A DNA stretch of 64,000 nucleotides from Streptomyces carminius (GCF_002794255.1 NZ_PGGW01000060.1:310001-374000); one strand, 5' to 3'; shown: positions 25,665 through 34,723, counted from the stretch's first letter. Notes: generated from the letters alone by a model not told the origin. Program-made: numbers and translations.

Positions 25665-25680
25665 CTTGGCCTAGACCTGG
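25665..25680. promoter_or_regulatory. DasR operator (dre) 2, weaker
   Basis: CTTGGCCTAGACCTGG matches the consensus at about 11 of 16 positions, with the CTAGACC core intact. It is 24 bp from the centre of the first site, about two helical turns, which would let two DasR dimers bind the same face. Confidence 0.6.
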
Positions 25681-25859
25681 TCCGGTGTCAACGGTGCACG
25701 ATTCCCGGCTCCTCTTCCGTTACCGGACCGACATCTGGGCCGGGACGCCGCAGGGAGCGGGTGCCGTGCCACCATGTGAGCCGCCGGAGACGGGAGCGGG
25801 TCGCAAATGAGACCGTGACCGCTCCGGACGGGTCACGACACGAGTCGGGAAGGCGTGCG

Positions 25860-26666
25860 ATGGAGAACGCGGGCACCCGCGCCGCGGGGGACACCGGGAT
25901 CGGCGGCGGCGTCGGCAGTGGAGTCGGCGGCGGCACGGGCGGGCGCACCGCGCGCGTGCCCAAGTACTACCGCCTCAAGCGCCATCTGCTGGAGATGACC
26001 GAGACACTGCCCCCCGGCTCGCCGGTCCCCCCGGAGCGCACGCTCGCCGGCGAGTTCGACACCTCCCGCACGACCGTGCGCCAGGCACTCCAGGAACTGG
26101 TCGTCGAGGGCCGCCTGGAGCGCATCCAGGGCAAGGGCACCTTCGTCGCCAAGCCCAAGGTCGCCCAGACGCTCCAGCTCACCTCCTACACCGAGGACAT
26201 GCGCGCCCAGGGCCTGGAACCCACCTCCCGGTTGCTGGACATCGGCTACGTCACCGCCGACGAGCGGCTCGCCGAACTGCTGGCGATCCCCGCCGGAGGA
26301 CGCGTCCTGCGCATCGAGCGGCTGCGGCTGGCCAGCGGCGAGCCCATGGCCATCGAGACCACCCACCTCTCCCAGAAGCGCTTCCCGGCGCTGCGCCGCA
26401 GCCTGGTGAAGTACGCCTCCCTCTACACGGCCCTGGCCGAGGTCTACGACGTCCACCTCGCCGAGGCCGAGGAGACCATCGAGACCTCCCTGGCCACCCC
26501 GCGCGAGGCGGGACTGCTGGGCACCGACGTCGGACTGCCGATGCTGCTGCTCTCCCGGCACTCCCGCGACACCGGCGGCGAGCCGGTGGAGTGGGTCCGC
26601 TCGGTCTACCGGGGCGACCGCTACAAGTTCGTCGCCCGCCTGCAGCGCCCCGGCCGCGGCCGGTAG
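25860..26666 (+). CDS. dasR: GntR/HutC-family regulator DasR
   Basis: Global repressor of GlcNAc and chitin use that also links nutrients to development and antibiotics; released by glucosamine-6-phosphate. The 268-residue protein has a Gly-rich N-terminus (about 33 residues), a winged helix (TSRTTVRQALQELVVEGRLE, RIQGKGTFVAKPK) and a UTRA effector domain (LQLTSYTEDMRAQGLEPTS to VEWVRSVYRGDRYKFVAR). ATG start follows GGGAAGG by six bases; the frame is open upstream but without similarity. Divergent from dasA as in S. coelicolor. Confidence 0.96.
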   Translation: MENAGTRAAGDTGIGGGVGSGVGGGTGGRTARVPKYYRLKRHLLEMTETLPPGSPVPPERTLAGEFDTSRTTVRQALQELVVEGRLERIQGKGTFVAKPKVAQTLQLTSYTEDMRAQGLEPTSRLLDIGYVTADERLAELLAIPAGGRVLRIERLRLASGEPMAIETTHLSQKRFPALRRSLVKYASLYTALAEVYDVHLAEAEETIETSLATPREAGLLGTDVGLPMLLLSRHSRDTGGEPVEWVRSVYRGDRYKFVARLQRPGRGR

Positions 26667-26858
26667 CCCCGCACGGCCCCGGCGGGCTCCCGTACGGCCC
26701 GGCGGGGCCGCCGGAGCCCGCACGACCTGACGGAGTCTCCGGCTCCGGTGGCACGAGCGTCACCCGATGGTGAACTCCCTAGTGACGCGGGCCGATTGAC
26801 TGCCTTACATTTCCTCGTCGCAGTCAACGGTGATCGCCTCAGGACGGAGCCCCAAGCC

Positions 26859-27152
26859 ATGTCCGCACCACCGGAAAACCCCCGGCCGCGCCCGGTCGTC
26901 ACCCCCGCCCGGGTGGTGATCGGCCTGTGCCTGTCCGCCCCCTTCGTCGCGATGCTCTGGGTCGGCTCCTACGCCAGGGCCGAGCCGGCCGTCGCCGGAA
27001 TGCCCTTCTTCTACTGGTACCAGATGCTCTGGGTGCCCCTCTCCGCCGGCCTGACGGCCCTCGCGTACGTGCTGGTGCGCCGCGAGCGGACGGCACGGCG
27101 CACCACCCCGGCGGCGGGCGGCGCACGGCGCTCGGGCGGTGAGGAGCGGTGA
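26859..27152 (+). CDS. DUF3311 small membrane subunit of a symporter pair
   Basis: 97-residue protein with two membrane segments, VVIGLCLSAPFVAMLWVGSY and MLWVPLSAGLTALAYVLV, and the motif PFFYWYQM between them, as in DUF3311. Proteins of this kind are encoded beside monocarboxylate sodium symporters and are thought to be an accessory subunit. The stop overlaps the GTG start of the symporter gene (GTGA), which strongly supports joint translation. Confidence 0.88.
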   Translation: MSAPPENPRPRPVVTPARVVIGLCLSAPFVAMLWVGSYARAEPAVAGMPFFYWYQMLWVPLSAGLTALAYVLVRRERTARRTTPAAGGARRSGGEER

Positions 27153-28765
27153 AGGAGGGAGTCAACGTCGTCGCACTGGTCGTCTTCGTCTTCTTCTTCG
27201 CCCTGGTGACGGTGCTGGGCTTCCTGGCCGCCCGCTGGCGCCGGGCGGCCGACGCCGAGAACCTCGACGAGTGGGGACTGGGCGGACGGAGCTTCGGCAC
27301 CTGGGTCACCTGGTTCCTGCTCGGCGGCGACCTCTACACCGCCTACACCTTCGTCGCGGTCCCCGCACTGATCTACGCGGCGGGCGCGGCGGGCTTCTTC
27401 GCGGTGCCGTACACCATCCTCGTCTACCCGCTGATCTTCACCTTCCTGCCCCGGCTGTGGTCGGTCTCGCACCGCCACGGCTATGTCACCACCTCGGACT
27501 TCGTCCTGGGGCGGTACGGCTCGAAGGGCCTGTCGCTGGCCGTCGCCGTCACCGGCATCCTCGCCACGATGCCCTACATCGCGCTCCAGCTCGTGGGCAT
27601 CCAGGCGGTGCTGGACGTGATGGGGATCGGCGGCGGCGAGTCGACGCACTGGTTCATCCGGGACCTGCCGATCCTGGTCGCCTTCGGTGTACTGGCCGCG
27701 TACACCTACTCGTCCGGGCTGCGTGCGCCCGCGCTGATCGCGTTCGTCAAGGACACGCTCATCTACCTGGTCATCGCGGTCGCCATCATCTACATCCCGA
27801 TCAAACTCGGCGGCTTCGACGACATCTTCGCCGCCGCCGAGGCGAAGTTCGCAGCGACCGAGGCGCCGAACGACGGGGTGGTCCCGGGCGAGGCGGCCCA
27901 CTGGGGCTACGCGACGCTGGCGTTCGGCTCGGCGCTGGCGCTGTTCATGTACCCGCACTCGATCACGGCGACGCTCTCCAGCGGCAGTCGCGAGGTCATC
28001 CGCCGCAACACCACCATCCTGCCGCTGTACTCGCTGATGCTGGGCCTGCTGGCGCTGCTCGGCTTCATGGCGATCGCGGCCGGGGTGCGGGTGGAGAACG
28101 GCCAGCTCGCCATCCCCCAGCTCTTCGAGAACATGTTCCCCGACTGGTTCGCCGGGGTGGCCTTCGCGGCCATCGGCATCGGCGCGCTGGTGCCGGCGGC
28201 CATCATGTCGATCGCCGCGGCCAACCTGTTCACCCGGAACATCTACAAGGACTTCCTCAAACCGGACGCGACCCCGGCCGAGGAGACCCGGGTGTCCAAG
28301 ATCACCTCACTGCTGGTGAAGGTGGGCGCGCTGGTCTTCGTCCTCGGCATGGACAAGACGGTGGCCATCAACTTCCAGCTGCTGGGCGGCATCTGGATCC
28401 TGCAGACCTTCCCGGCGATCGTGGCCGGCCTGTTCACGCGGTGGTTCCACCGCTGGGCGCTGCTCGCCGGCTGGGCCGTCGGCATGATCTACGGCACGGT
28501 GGTCGCGTACAACACCTCCAGCCCCAAGCAGGAGCACTTCGCCAGCAGTTCGGACGCCATCCCGCTGATCGGGGAGATCGGCTACATCGGCCTGACCGCC
28601 TTCGTGCTCAACCTGCTGGTGACGGTCGTGATGACCGTCGTGCTGCGCGCGGTGAAGGCCCCCGAGGGCATCGACCGCACCACCGCGGACGACTACACCG
28701 CGGACGCCGGCGACCCCGGCGTCCAGCGGGAGCTGCCGCCACCCACGGTGGACGCCCGGCACTGA
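27149..28765 (+). CDS. Sodium:solute symporter, monocarboxylate (MctC-like) type
   Basis: Secondary transporter of the SSS family with 13 expected membrane segments in 538 residues. Family features include GLGGRSFGTWVTWFLLGGDL near the start, SDFVLGRYGSKGLSLAVAV and the SSF signature-like stretch AAIMSIAAANLFTRNIYKDF. Pairing with DUF3311 points to acetate, propionate, pyruvate or similar acids. It starts in overlap with the DUF3311 gene. No regulator is adjacent apart from DasR upstream, which ends 192 bp before the pair. Confidence 0.9.
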   Translation: MKEGVNVVALVVFVFFFALVTVLGFLAARWRRAADAENLDEWGLGGRSFGTWVTWFLLGGDLYTAYTFVAVPALIYAAGAAGFFAVPYTILVYPLIFTFLPRLWSVSHRHGYVTTSDFVLGRYGSKGLSLAVAVTGILATMPYIALQLVGIQAVLDVMGIGGGESTHWFIRDLPILVAFGVLAAYTYSSGLRAPALIAFVKDTLIYLVIAVAIIYIPIKLGGFDDIFAAAEAKFAATEAPNDGVVPGEAAHWGYATLAFGSALALFMYPHSITATLSSGSREVIRRNTTILPLYSLMLGLLALLGFMAIAAGVRVENGQLAIPQLFENMFPDWFAGVAFAAIGIGALVPAAIMSIAAANLFTRNIYKDFLKPDATPAEETRVSKITSLLVKVGALVFVLGMDKTVAINFQLLGGIWILQTFPAIVAGLFTRWFHRWALLAGWAVGMIYGTVVAYNTSSPKQEHFASSSDAIPLIGEIGYIGLTAFVLNLLVTVVMTVVLRAVKAPEGIDRTTADDYTADAGDPGVQRELPPPTVDARH

Positions 28766-28843
28766 CGCCCGCACCTCCCGCGCGCCCCGCCGACCGCGTC
28801 CCGCCGACCGAACCCGGCCGGTCCGCTGTCGGCGGGGTGCGGC

Positions 28844-29419
28844 ATGATGGCCGCCGTGGAGACCGCGAACACCACGGACATCGTGATCAGAACGGCCCAC
28901 CCCCGGGAGACGGCGGCGGTCGGGGAGCTGACGGCCGGGGCGTATCTGGCGGACGGCCTGCTGGCCTTCGGCGAGGAGGATCCCTACCTGCCCGTGCTGC
29001 GCGACGCGCGGCACCGCGCCGAGCACGCCGAACTGCTGGTGGCCGTACGGCCGTCCCGGCACGGGCCCGGCGGCGGAGAACTGCTGGGCACGGTGACCCT
29101 CGCCGAGCACGGCGGCCGGTACGCGCAGGTGGCCCGGCCGGGCGAGGGCGAGTTCCGGACCCTGGCCGTCCACCCCGCGGCGCGCGGCCGGGGGGTGGGC
29201 GGGGCGCTGGTGCGCGCGTGCGTCGAGCGGGCCCGGGCGCGCGGCCTGGAGCGGCTGGTGCTCTCCAGCGAGAGCCGGATGCACGCCGCCCACCGCCTGT
29301 ACGGGCGGCTGGGATTCGTCCGCACCCCGGAGCGGGACTGGCAGCCGCTGCCGGACGTCCTGCCGGGCGTCACCCTGCTGACCTTCGCCCTGGAGACCGG
29401 GCCGGGAGCACTGCCCTGA
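28844..29419 (+). CDS. GNAT N-acetyltransferase
   Basis: 191 residues with one GNAT fold. The acetyl-CoA loop is LAVHPAARGRGVGGALVRAC, and LYGRLGFVRTPERDW marks the end of the fold. Substrate unknown. ATG 28844 and 28847 and GTG 28856 are all possible starts; the conserved part begins at about IVIRTAHPRETAAVGEL. It is convergent with def across a strong terminator. Confidence 0.85.
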   Translation: MMAAVETANTTDIVIRTAHPRETAAVGELTAGAYLADGLLAFGEEDPYLPVLRDARHRAEHAELLVAVRPSRHGPGGGELLGTVTLAEHGGRYAQVARPGEGEFRTLAVHPAARGRGVGGALVRACVERARARGLERLVLSSESRMHAAHRLYGRLGFVRTPERDWQPLPDVLPGVTLLTFALETGPGALP

Positions 29420-29471
29420 CCCCGCTTGCCGTTCCTCGCCCCCCGTTGCCCGCCGTTCCCCGGACGCCTCC

Positions 29472-29521
29472 GGTCACGCCGGTGGGCGGACCCTTTCAGA
29501 GGTCCGCCCACCGGCGTGACC
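29472..29521. terminator. Bidirectional terminator, 21-bp perfect stem
   Basis: Arms 29472-29492 and 29501-29521 are perfectly complementary (GGTCACGCCGG at the base) with an eight-base loop CTTTCAGA. It lies between the convergent GNAT and deformylase genes. Confidence 0.85.
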
Positions 29522-29552
29522 GCCCGGAACGTCCCGGTGCCTCGGCCGCCGG

Positions 29553-30185
29553 TCAGTCGTTGGGCACCGTCTCGTAGCGCGGGGTGCCCTCGGCCATCTG
29601 CTTCAGCACGTCCTTGCGCTCCCGCTTGGAGAGCCGGTCGATGTAGAGGTAACCGTGCAGGTGGTCCGTCTCGTGCTGGAGGCAGCGCGCGAAGTAACCG
29701 GTGCCCCGCACCCTGATCGGCCTGCCCTGGGCGTCCTGCCCGCGTACGACGGCGTAGTCGGGGCGGGCGAGCGAGGCGTACGCGCCCGGCACCGACAGAC
29801 AGCCCTCGTTGGAGTCGTCCAGCACCCGGCGCTCGGCGGGCAGCTCCTCCAGCACCGGATTGCAGACGACGCCGACGTGCCGCACACCGTCGTCGTCCGG
29901 GCAGTCGTAGACGAACACCTTCAGGTCGACGCCGATCTGGTTGGCGGCCAGGCCCACACCCTCGGCCGCGCGCTGGCTGGCGAACATGTCGTCGACCAGT
30001 TCCGCCAGCCCGTCGTCGAACTCGGTGACGTCCTTGCACTCCCGGTGCAGCACCGGATTGCCGACGACGGTGATCGGACGGGCGGTGCCGCGCTCACGGT
30101 GGGTCCGCTCGCGTTCCTCGCAGTCCTCCGTGTCGACGATGAATCCCTCGTCGTCCACCCGCTGACCGGTCTCGTGCTCCGCCAT
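29553..30185 (-). CDS. def: Peptide deformylase
   Basis: Removes the formyl group from nascent proteins with a metal held by Cys and two His. All three motifs are present in the 210 residues: GVGLAANQIG, EGCLSVPG and QHETDHLHG. The N-terminus carries about 40 extra acidic residues (DEGFIVDTEDCEERER), common in actinobacterial members. ATG start; GGAAGG is about 12 bases upstream, longer than usual. Streptomyces encode more than one deformylase, so this copy may not be the only one. Confidence 0.95.
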   Translation of the reverse strand: MAEHETGQRVDDEGFIVDTEDCEERERTHRERGTARPITVVGNPVLHRECKDVTEFDDGLAELVDDMFASQRAAEGVGLAANQIGVDLKVFVYDCPDDDGVRHVGVVCNPVLEELPAERRVLDDSNEGCLSVPGAYASLARPDYAVVRGQDAQGRPIRVRGTGYFARCLQHETDHLHGYLYIDRLSKRERKDVLKQMAEGTPRYETVPND

Positions 30186-30282
30186 CTGAGTCGTACGCCT
30201 TCCTCGGTGCTCCACCACGACCCGTACAGGGTACGGGCACGGCGGGGCACGATGTGCCCGGTACGGAGCGGCCGGACCGGCC

Positions 30283-31305
30283 TCAGCAGACCTCTTCCAG
30301 ATCCCGCCACTCACGGGTGTCCGGACTGTCGGCGACCCAGCCGTCCAGCAGCCCGCGCACCAGCCCGGCCGGAGCCGCCAGACCGCACTCGCGCTCGGGC
30401 ACCCACAGCTCGCCGGACGTCATGTGCCCCAGCGGACCCGGACGGCCGGGCACGCTGTGGTCGTGCGGATCGTGCCGGGGCGCGCCCTCGCCCTCGTCGG
30501 CGGGCATCCGGCTCTCCGAGCAGGACCGGCACAGCAGCCGCACCGACGAGGACCAGTCCTCGGCCGCGAAGCCGGCGTCCGCCGCCAGCCGCTCCAGCGC
30601 GTCCCGGTCCGCCTCGGCCGCCGCCTCCAGCAGCACCACCCAGGTCGGCACCGGGGAGGGTGCCCAGAGTTCTATCTCGTCGAAGACCGGATAGGTGTGG
30701 CCCGACGCGGTGGTCCGCTCGCCGTGCGGTACGCCGTCGTGGAGCACCACCTCGCCCCAGCGGCGCCCGGAGGAGGGCAGCGGAATGCTCTGCACCTCGA
30801 TGCGGGCCGGATCCAGCCGGCGGCCCCAGACCACCTCCGCCTCGCCCTCCGGCGACAGGCGGACGGCGGCGCTGCCCAGCCGCATACCGGTCGGCGGTCC
30901 CGCCGGGCCGCCGTCGTCCCCGGCACGGGCCGCCGCCTGGTGGGAGTGCGCCGCGTCCGGTACCCGCAGCCCGTACGCCTGCCAGGCACGCCGGGCCAGC
31001 GCCCAGTCCTGCAGGGCGGTGGCCGCGATGCCGACGTTCCACCAGTCGGGTGCCCCGGCCCCCCGCTCCAGCAGCGCGACCGCGCGCAGCCCGGCAGCCC
31101 GGGCCTGCTCCCAGTCGTGCCGGAACTTGTGCAGCAGGGCGAGGTTGAACCAGGACTCCGACAGCCACGGCTCCAGGTCGGCGGCACGGGTCAGCAGCTC
31201 GCCGGCGTCCTCGTAGCGGCCGTCGCCGATGAGCGTGAACGCGCGGTCGGTGGCCAGCCGCCAGTCGGCGGAGGGCCGGTGCCGTGTCTTGCCGAAGATC
31301 CTCAC
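30283..31305 (-). CDS. TPR-repeat protein of unknown function
   Basis: 340 residues. The N-terminal 130 contain about three tetratricopeptide repeats (FTLIGDGRYEDAGELLTRAA, SWFNLALLHKFRHDWEQARAA, WNVGIAATALQDWALARRAW). The C-terminal half has no recognised domain but is Trp-rich and contains CRSCSESRMPADEGEG, perhaps a metal-binding turn. GTG 31305 (VRIFGKTRHRPS) is preceded by GGCGGGA. It precedes def on the same strand with a 97-bp gap. Confidence 0.78.
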   Translation of the reverse strand: MRIFGKTRHRPSADWRLATDRAFTLIGDGRYEDAGELLTRAADLEPWLSESWFNLALLHKFRHDWEQARAAGLRAVALLERGAGAPDWWNVGIAATALQDWALARRAWQAYGLRVPDAAHSHQAAARAGDDGGPAGPPTGMRLGSAAVRLSPEGEAEVVWGRRLDPARIEVQSIPLPSSGRRWGEVVLHDGVPHGERTTASGHTYPVFDEIELWAPSPVPTWVVLLEAAAEADRDALERLAADAGFAAEDWSSSVRLLCRSCSESRMPADEGEGAPRHDPHDHSVPGRPGPLGHMTSGELWVPERECGLAAPAGLVRGLLDGWVADSPDTREWRDLEEVC

Positions 31306-31703
31306 GATGTTCCCGCCTGACTCCCGCCTGCTGCCCCGGCCGCCGCCGCGGCCGTTCCTTCGTCCTTCGCGTCCCTCACGTCTCCCGCGGTCACTGCCGC
31401 GGTTCCCGGTTCGCATCCAACCATGCCCAGCGGGATGCCCGCTCATTACCCGTCGGTCGTGGAGCTCGGACCGGCGCGAAGCGATCGGCGACCGCCGCCG
31501 GGCCGCATCGCGCGACGGCGCGGCGGAGCGCCCCGGCACGGAGACCGGGGCGCGGCGGGGCGGGAACGGCGGCCCGGGGGCGGGCGGAGAGGGCGGGGAC
31601 GGACGGGCGGACCGCGGGGGAACGGGCCCTCGGGGCGTACCGGGCCGGGTGGGCCGGTCCCGTGGCGTCCGGCCGGGCCGTCCCCCGCGCCGTCTCCGTC
31701 CCG
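31306..31703. other. Spacer between the TPR gene and rsrA
   Basis: About 400 bp with no recognisable gene; frames are Arg/Gly/Pro-rich. It should hold the TPR gene promoter and the end of the sigR-rsrA transcript. No hairpin or promoter was clear enough to list. Confidence 0.5.
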
Positions 31704-32057
31704 TCAGGCCAGGTCGGTCTCGCCCCGGCTCCGGGCGGGTGCGGCGGCCGGTCCGGCCGCCGGATCCCCGGCCTGCTCCACGGGCTGGTCCGGTACCGCC
31801 TGCCCGGTGCGGATCAGCTCGATGCGGCCCATCACCTTGGAACGGAGGTCGGTCGGTACGTCGTCATGGCCGCAACAGCGCCGGACGAGCTTCTTCACGG
31901 CCTCCTCCAGGCCGTACTTCTCCAGACACGGGGCGCACTCGTCGAAGTGCTCCGCGAACTTCACCCGGTCCCCGTCGGGCATCTCGCGGTCCAGGTACTC
32001 GTAGAGATGCTCCAGGACCTCGGCGCAGTCCGTCTCGTGCGGCTCTCCGCAACTCAT
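31704..32057 (-). CDS. rsrA: Zinc anti-sigma factor RsrA
   Basis: Thiol-disulphide switch that sequesters SigR under reducing conditions and lets go on oxidation. The 117 residues contain the ZAS motif with C11, H37, C41 and C44 at exactly the positions known in S. coelicolor, plus C3, C61 and C62. The C-terminus is a Pro/Ala-rich tail a little longer than in S. coelicolor. ATG overlaps the sigR stop by 4 bp (ATGA), which couples synthesis of the pair. Confidence 0.96.
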   Translation of the reverse strand: MSCGEPHETDCAEVLEHLYEYLDREMPDGDRVKFAEHFDECAPCLEKYGLEEAVKKLVRRCCGHDDVPTDLRSKVMGRIELIRTGQAVPDQPVEQAGDPAAGPAAAPARSRGETDLA

Positions 32058-32920
32058 GAGCCCGAGCCTTTCCGGTCGTGCGACTCGTCCGGCGCGGCGG
32101 CGTGGGCACCCGCCGGGACCAGTCCGCGCTCGCGGGCGTAGTCCTCCAGCATGCCGCGCAGTTGACGGCGACCGCGGTGCAGCCGGGACATCACCGTGCC
32201 GATGGGTGTCCCCATGATGTCCGCGATCTCCTTGTACGCAAATCCCTCGACGTCCGCGAGATAGACCGCTATCCGGAACTCCTCGGGGATGGCTTGGAGG
32301 GCCTCCTTGACGTCCGAGTCCGGCAGGTGGTCCAGCGCCTGCGCCTCGGCCGAGCGCAGCCCGGTCGACATGTGCGACTCGGCGCGGGCGAGCTGCCAGT
32401 CCTCGATCTCCTCGGCCGCGCTGCGCTGGGGTTCGCGCTGTCTCTTGCGGTACGAGTTGATGAAGGTGTTGGTCAGGATGCGGTACAGCCACGCCTTGAG
32501 GTTGGTGCCCGCACGGAACTGGTGGAAGGACGCGTACGCCTTGGCGTACGTCTCCTGCACCAGGTCCTCCGCGTCGGCGGGATTGCGCGTCATGCGCAGC
32601 GCCGCCGAGTACATCTGGTCCAGGAAGGCGAGGGCGTCCCGTTCGAAGCGTGCGTTCCGTTCGGCCTCCGTCTCCTCGGGCTGCTGCGGCTTGCTGGGCT
32701 CAGCGTCGTCGGTCCCGGCGACCGGACCCACCTCCTCCGATGCGGCTGCGGGTCCGGCTGTGGACCCGCTCGTCTCGGAGAATAGACGACGGGACTCGTC
32801 CCGCGCCGCCCGGAAAGGGGTGTCGTCGACGTGCCCGGCGAGCCTGAGCGTCGCCCAGTCGAGCTGTACCGCCGTGGTGGGGGCGCTCACGGGGCGGGAC
32901 GGGCATGCGATCGAACCCAT
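32054..32920 (-). CDS. sigR: Thiol-oxidative-stress ECF sigma factor SigR (long and short forms)
   Basis: Activates thioredoxin, mycothiol and protein-quality genes on disulphide stress. The 288-residue long form has a 63-residue N-terminal extension before GTG 32731 (VGPVAGTDDAE), which would give a 225-residue form like the stable SigR of S. coelicolor. Region 2 holds MTRNPADAEDLVQETYAKAY and FRAGTNLKAWLYRILTNTF; region 4 holds EFRIAVYLADVEGFAYKEIA and GTPIGTVMSRLHRGRRQLR. In S. coelicolor the induced long form is unstable and limits the response. The long-form ATG has AGGGAG ten bases upstream. Confidence 0.95.
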   Translation of the reverse strand: MGSIACPSRPVSAPTTAVQLDWATLRLAGHVDDTPFRAARDESRRLFSETSGSTAGPAAASEEVGPVAGTDDAEPSKPQQPEETEAERNARFERDALAFLDQMYSAALRMTRNPADAEDLVQETYAKAYASFHQFRAGTNLKAWLYRILTNTFINSYRKRQREPQRSAAEEIEDWQLARAESHMSTGLRSAEAQALDHLPDSDVKEALQAIPEEFRIAVYLADVEGFAYKEIADIMGTPIGTVMSRLHRGRRQLRGMLEDYARERGLVPAGAHAAAPDESHDRKGSGS

Positions 32921-32977
32921 GGAGGTGGACTCCCTCTCCTCGCGCGTGTGGCTTTCCGTGTCCTGCTACAGGTGTGG

Positions 32978-33003
32978 AACACGGGGCGCGGGGAAGTCAT
33001 TCC
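32978..33003 (-). promoter_or_regulatory. SigR-dependent promoter sigRp2
   Basis: Reading the minus strand, GGAAT (33003-32999) and GTT (32980-32978) are separated by exactly 18 bases, the sigma-R consensus. It lies about 58 bp before the long-form ATG of sigR and is the autoregulatory promoter. The -35 box sits inside the last codons of the upstream hydrolase gene. Confidence 0.9.
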
Positions 33004-33725
33004 CTTTCCAGCCACTCCCGCACGGAGCCGGTGAGCAGCGCGAGCGCGGCCGTCTGCGCGTCCCGCGCCTCCTGCCCGGAGCCGCCGGGCCGGCCGCCCG
33101 GGGCCCGCTTCGGCACGGCGAAGCCGTGGTCCGCGCCGGGCACCTCGGTGACCCGGACGCCCGCCGGGAACTCCCCGGGCCGGCCGAAGGGATCCCGCCC
33201 GCCCTGGACGACCAGGGTGGGCACCCCGGCCCCGAGCAGTTCAGGTGCCCGGGACCGCTCCGGCCTTCCCGGGGGGTGCAGGGGAAAGGCCAGCGCGAGC
33301 ACGGCACGGGCTCCCAGCTCCCCGGCGGTACGACAGGCCACGCGCGCCCCGGCGCTGCGCCCGCCGGAGACCACCGGCAGCCCGTCCCGGGCCAGGACGG
33401 GCCACACCGCCCGCCAGCCGGTGTCCAGGGTGCGGGGCGCGGGCGCGAGCGGTTTCCCCGCCACCCGCCAGGGCTGCTCCACGAGGGCCACGGTGATCCC
33501 GTGGGCGGGCAGCTCCCGGGCCAGCGCCCGCAGGTCCCGCGCCTCGACGCCGCCGCCGGCGCCGTGGCCCAGCGCCAGGACCAGTCGCGGGCGCGCCGAG
33601 CGGTGCCAGATCACCCGGGCCGTCCCGGCCGGGGTGTCCACCGCCTCCGCCGTCCCCGGCTGTTCCGCCGGCTCCGCCGGTCCCGCCGCTCCGGGCTCCC
33701 CGGCCGTCCCGCTGTCGTCGGTCAC
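32997..33725 (-). CDS. Alpha/beta hydrolase (dienelactone hydrolase / Tex30-like)
   Basis: 242-residue hydrolase of unknown substrate. The oxyanion region reads VLALGHGAGGGVEARDL, the nucleophile elbow is SGGRSAGARVA (Ser in GRSAG), the Asp is in VVQGGRDPFG and the His in VPGADHGFAV, so the triad is complete. The first 40 residues are a Pro/Ala/Glu-rich tail. GTG starts four bases after the SRAP stop, so the two genes form an operon. Its 3' end carries the sigR promoter. Confidence 0.85.
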   Translation of the reverse strand: MTDDSGTAGEPGAAGPAEPAEQPGTAEAVDTPAGTARVIWHRSARPRLVLALGHGAGGGVEARDLRALARELPAHGITVALVEQPWRVAGKPLAPAPRTLDTGWRAVWPVLARDGLPVVSGGRSAGARVACRTAGELGARAVLALAFPLHPPGRPERSRAPELLGAGVPTLVVQGGRDPFGRPGEFPAGVRVTEVPGADHGFAVPKRAPGGRPGGSGQEARDAQTAALALLTGSVREWLERE

Positions 33726-33729
33726 GGTC

Positions 33730-34554
33730 TCAGAACAGCGTCCCGGCCTCGGGGCCGTCAAGCTCCGCCAACAGCTCGGGGCCGTTGTTGCGCACATTGC
33801 TGACCTCGGTGCCCACCGGATAGGCCCGCACGGCCTCCGGCGGCGGCGGGACCAGCAGCCCGCGCACCTCGTCCGGGTCGGTGCGGGCCGGGTCCAGCCA
33901 GGCGTCCCAGCGGTCGGGGGTGAGCGCCAGCGGCATCCGCGGGTGGATGTCGGCCAGTGACCGCGGACCGTCCCCGTCTCCGTCTCCGGCGCCGGCGAAC
34001 GGTTCGGTCTGCGCCTCCGTGGTAATCACCGTGCAGGTCGCCCACCAGGCCCGCGGATGGTCCTCGGGCAGCGTCCTGTCCCGCCAGAACTCGTAGAGCC
34101 CGGCCATCGCCATCACCGAGCCGTCGGCGGGCGTCACGAAGTAGGGCTGCTTGCGCGGCCGCTTGCGCTTCCCCTTCTCCTCCTCCTGCCGCTCGGCCGG
34201 CCCGGTGACCCACTCGTAGTAGCCGTCGGCGGGCAGCAGACAGCGCCGGGCGGCGAACGGACGGCGGTAGGAGGGCTTCTCGTGCACCGTCTCCGCCCGT
34301 GCGTTGATCATCTTGACGCCCACGTCCGGGGACTTCGCCCAGGACGGCACCAGGCCCCAGCGCAGCGGCCGCAGCTGCCGTACGGGCCGCCGGTCGTCGC
34401 CGTCCTTCGGCGGCCGTTCGAGCACCGCGTAGACCTGCTTGGTGGGGGCCACGTTCCAGTCGGGGGCCAGCTCCTCGGCCGGCTCCCACTTCTCCACGCC
34501 GAACAGCCCGGCCAGTTCGCCGGGGCCGCGGCTCGCCGCATACCGTCCGCACAT
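33730..34554 (-). CDS. SRAP domain protein (YedK/HMCES family)
   Basis: Shields abasic sites in single-stranded DNA by forming a thiazolidine link through its N-terminal Cys. The 274 residues begin MCGRYAASR, placing Cys2 at the mature N-terminus. Further conserved parts are WNVAPTKQVYAV, RWGLVPSWAKSP, NARAETVHEKPSYR, ADGYYEW and HPRMPLALTPDRWDAWL with the catalytic His. A Lys/Arg/Glu-rich insertion sits at about 140-155. The start is fixed by the need for Cys at position 2. Confidence 0.93.
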   Translation of the reverse strand: MCGRYAASRGPGELAGLFGVEKWEPAEELAPDWNVAPTKQVYAVLERPPKDGDDRRPVRQLRPLRWGLVPSWAKSPDVGVKMINARAETVHEKPSYRRPFAARRCLLPADGYYEWVTGPAERQEEEKGKRKRPRKQPYFVTPADGSVMAMAGLYEFWRDRTLPEDHPRAWWATCTVITTEAQTEPFAGAGDGDGDGPRSLADIHPRMPLALTPDRWDAWLDPARTDPDEVRGLLVPPPPEAVRAYPVGTEVSNVRNNGPELLAELDGPEAGTLF

Positions 34555-34723
34555 GTCTGCCACCCTGCCACGTCCCGCCGACATCGGGGCCGGAAGGCGG
34601 CACCGCGACCGCCGGCCGCCGCCCGCGGGGTGCCGGAGCCGCCCGCGGGGTCCGCAGCGGCCGTGACACACTGCGAGGCACCGAACGGGGCCGGGGAGGG
34701 TCCGGGGGAAGGGAGCGGCCGGG

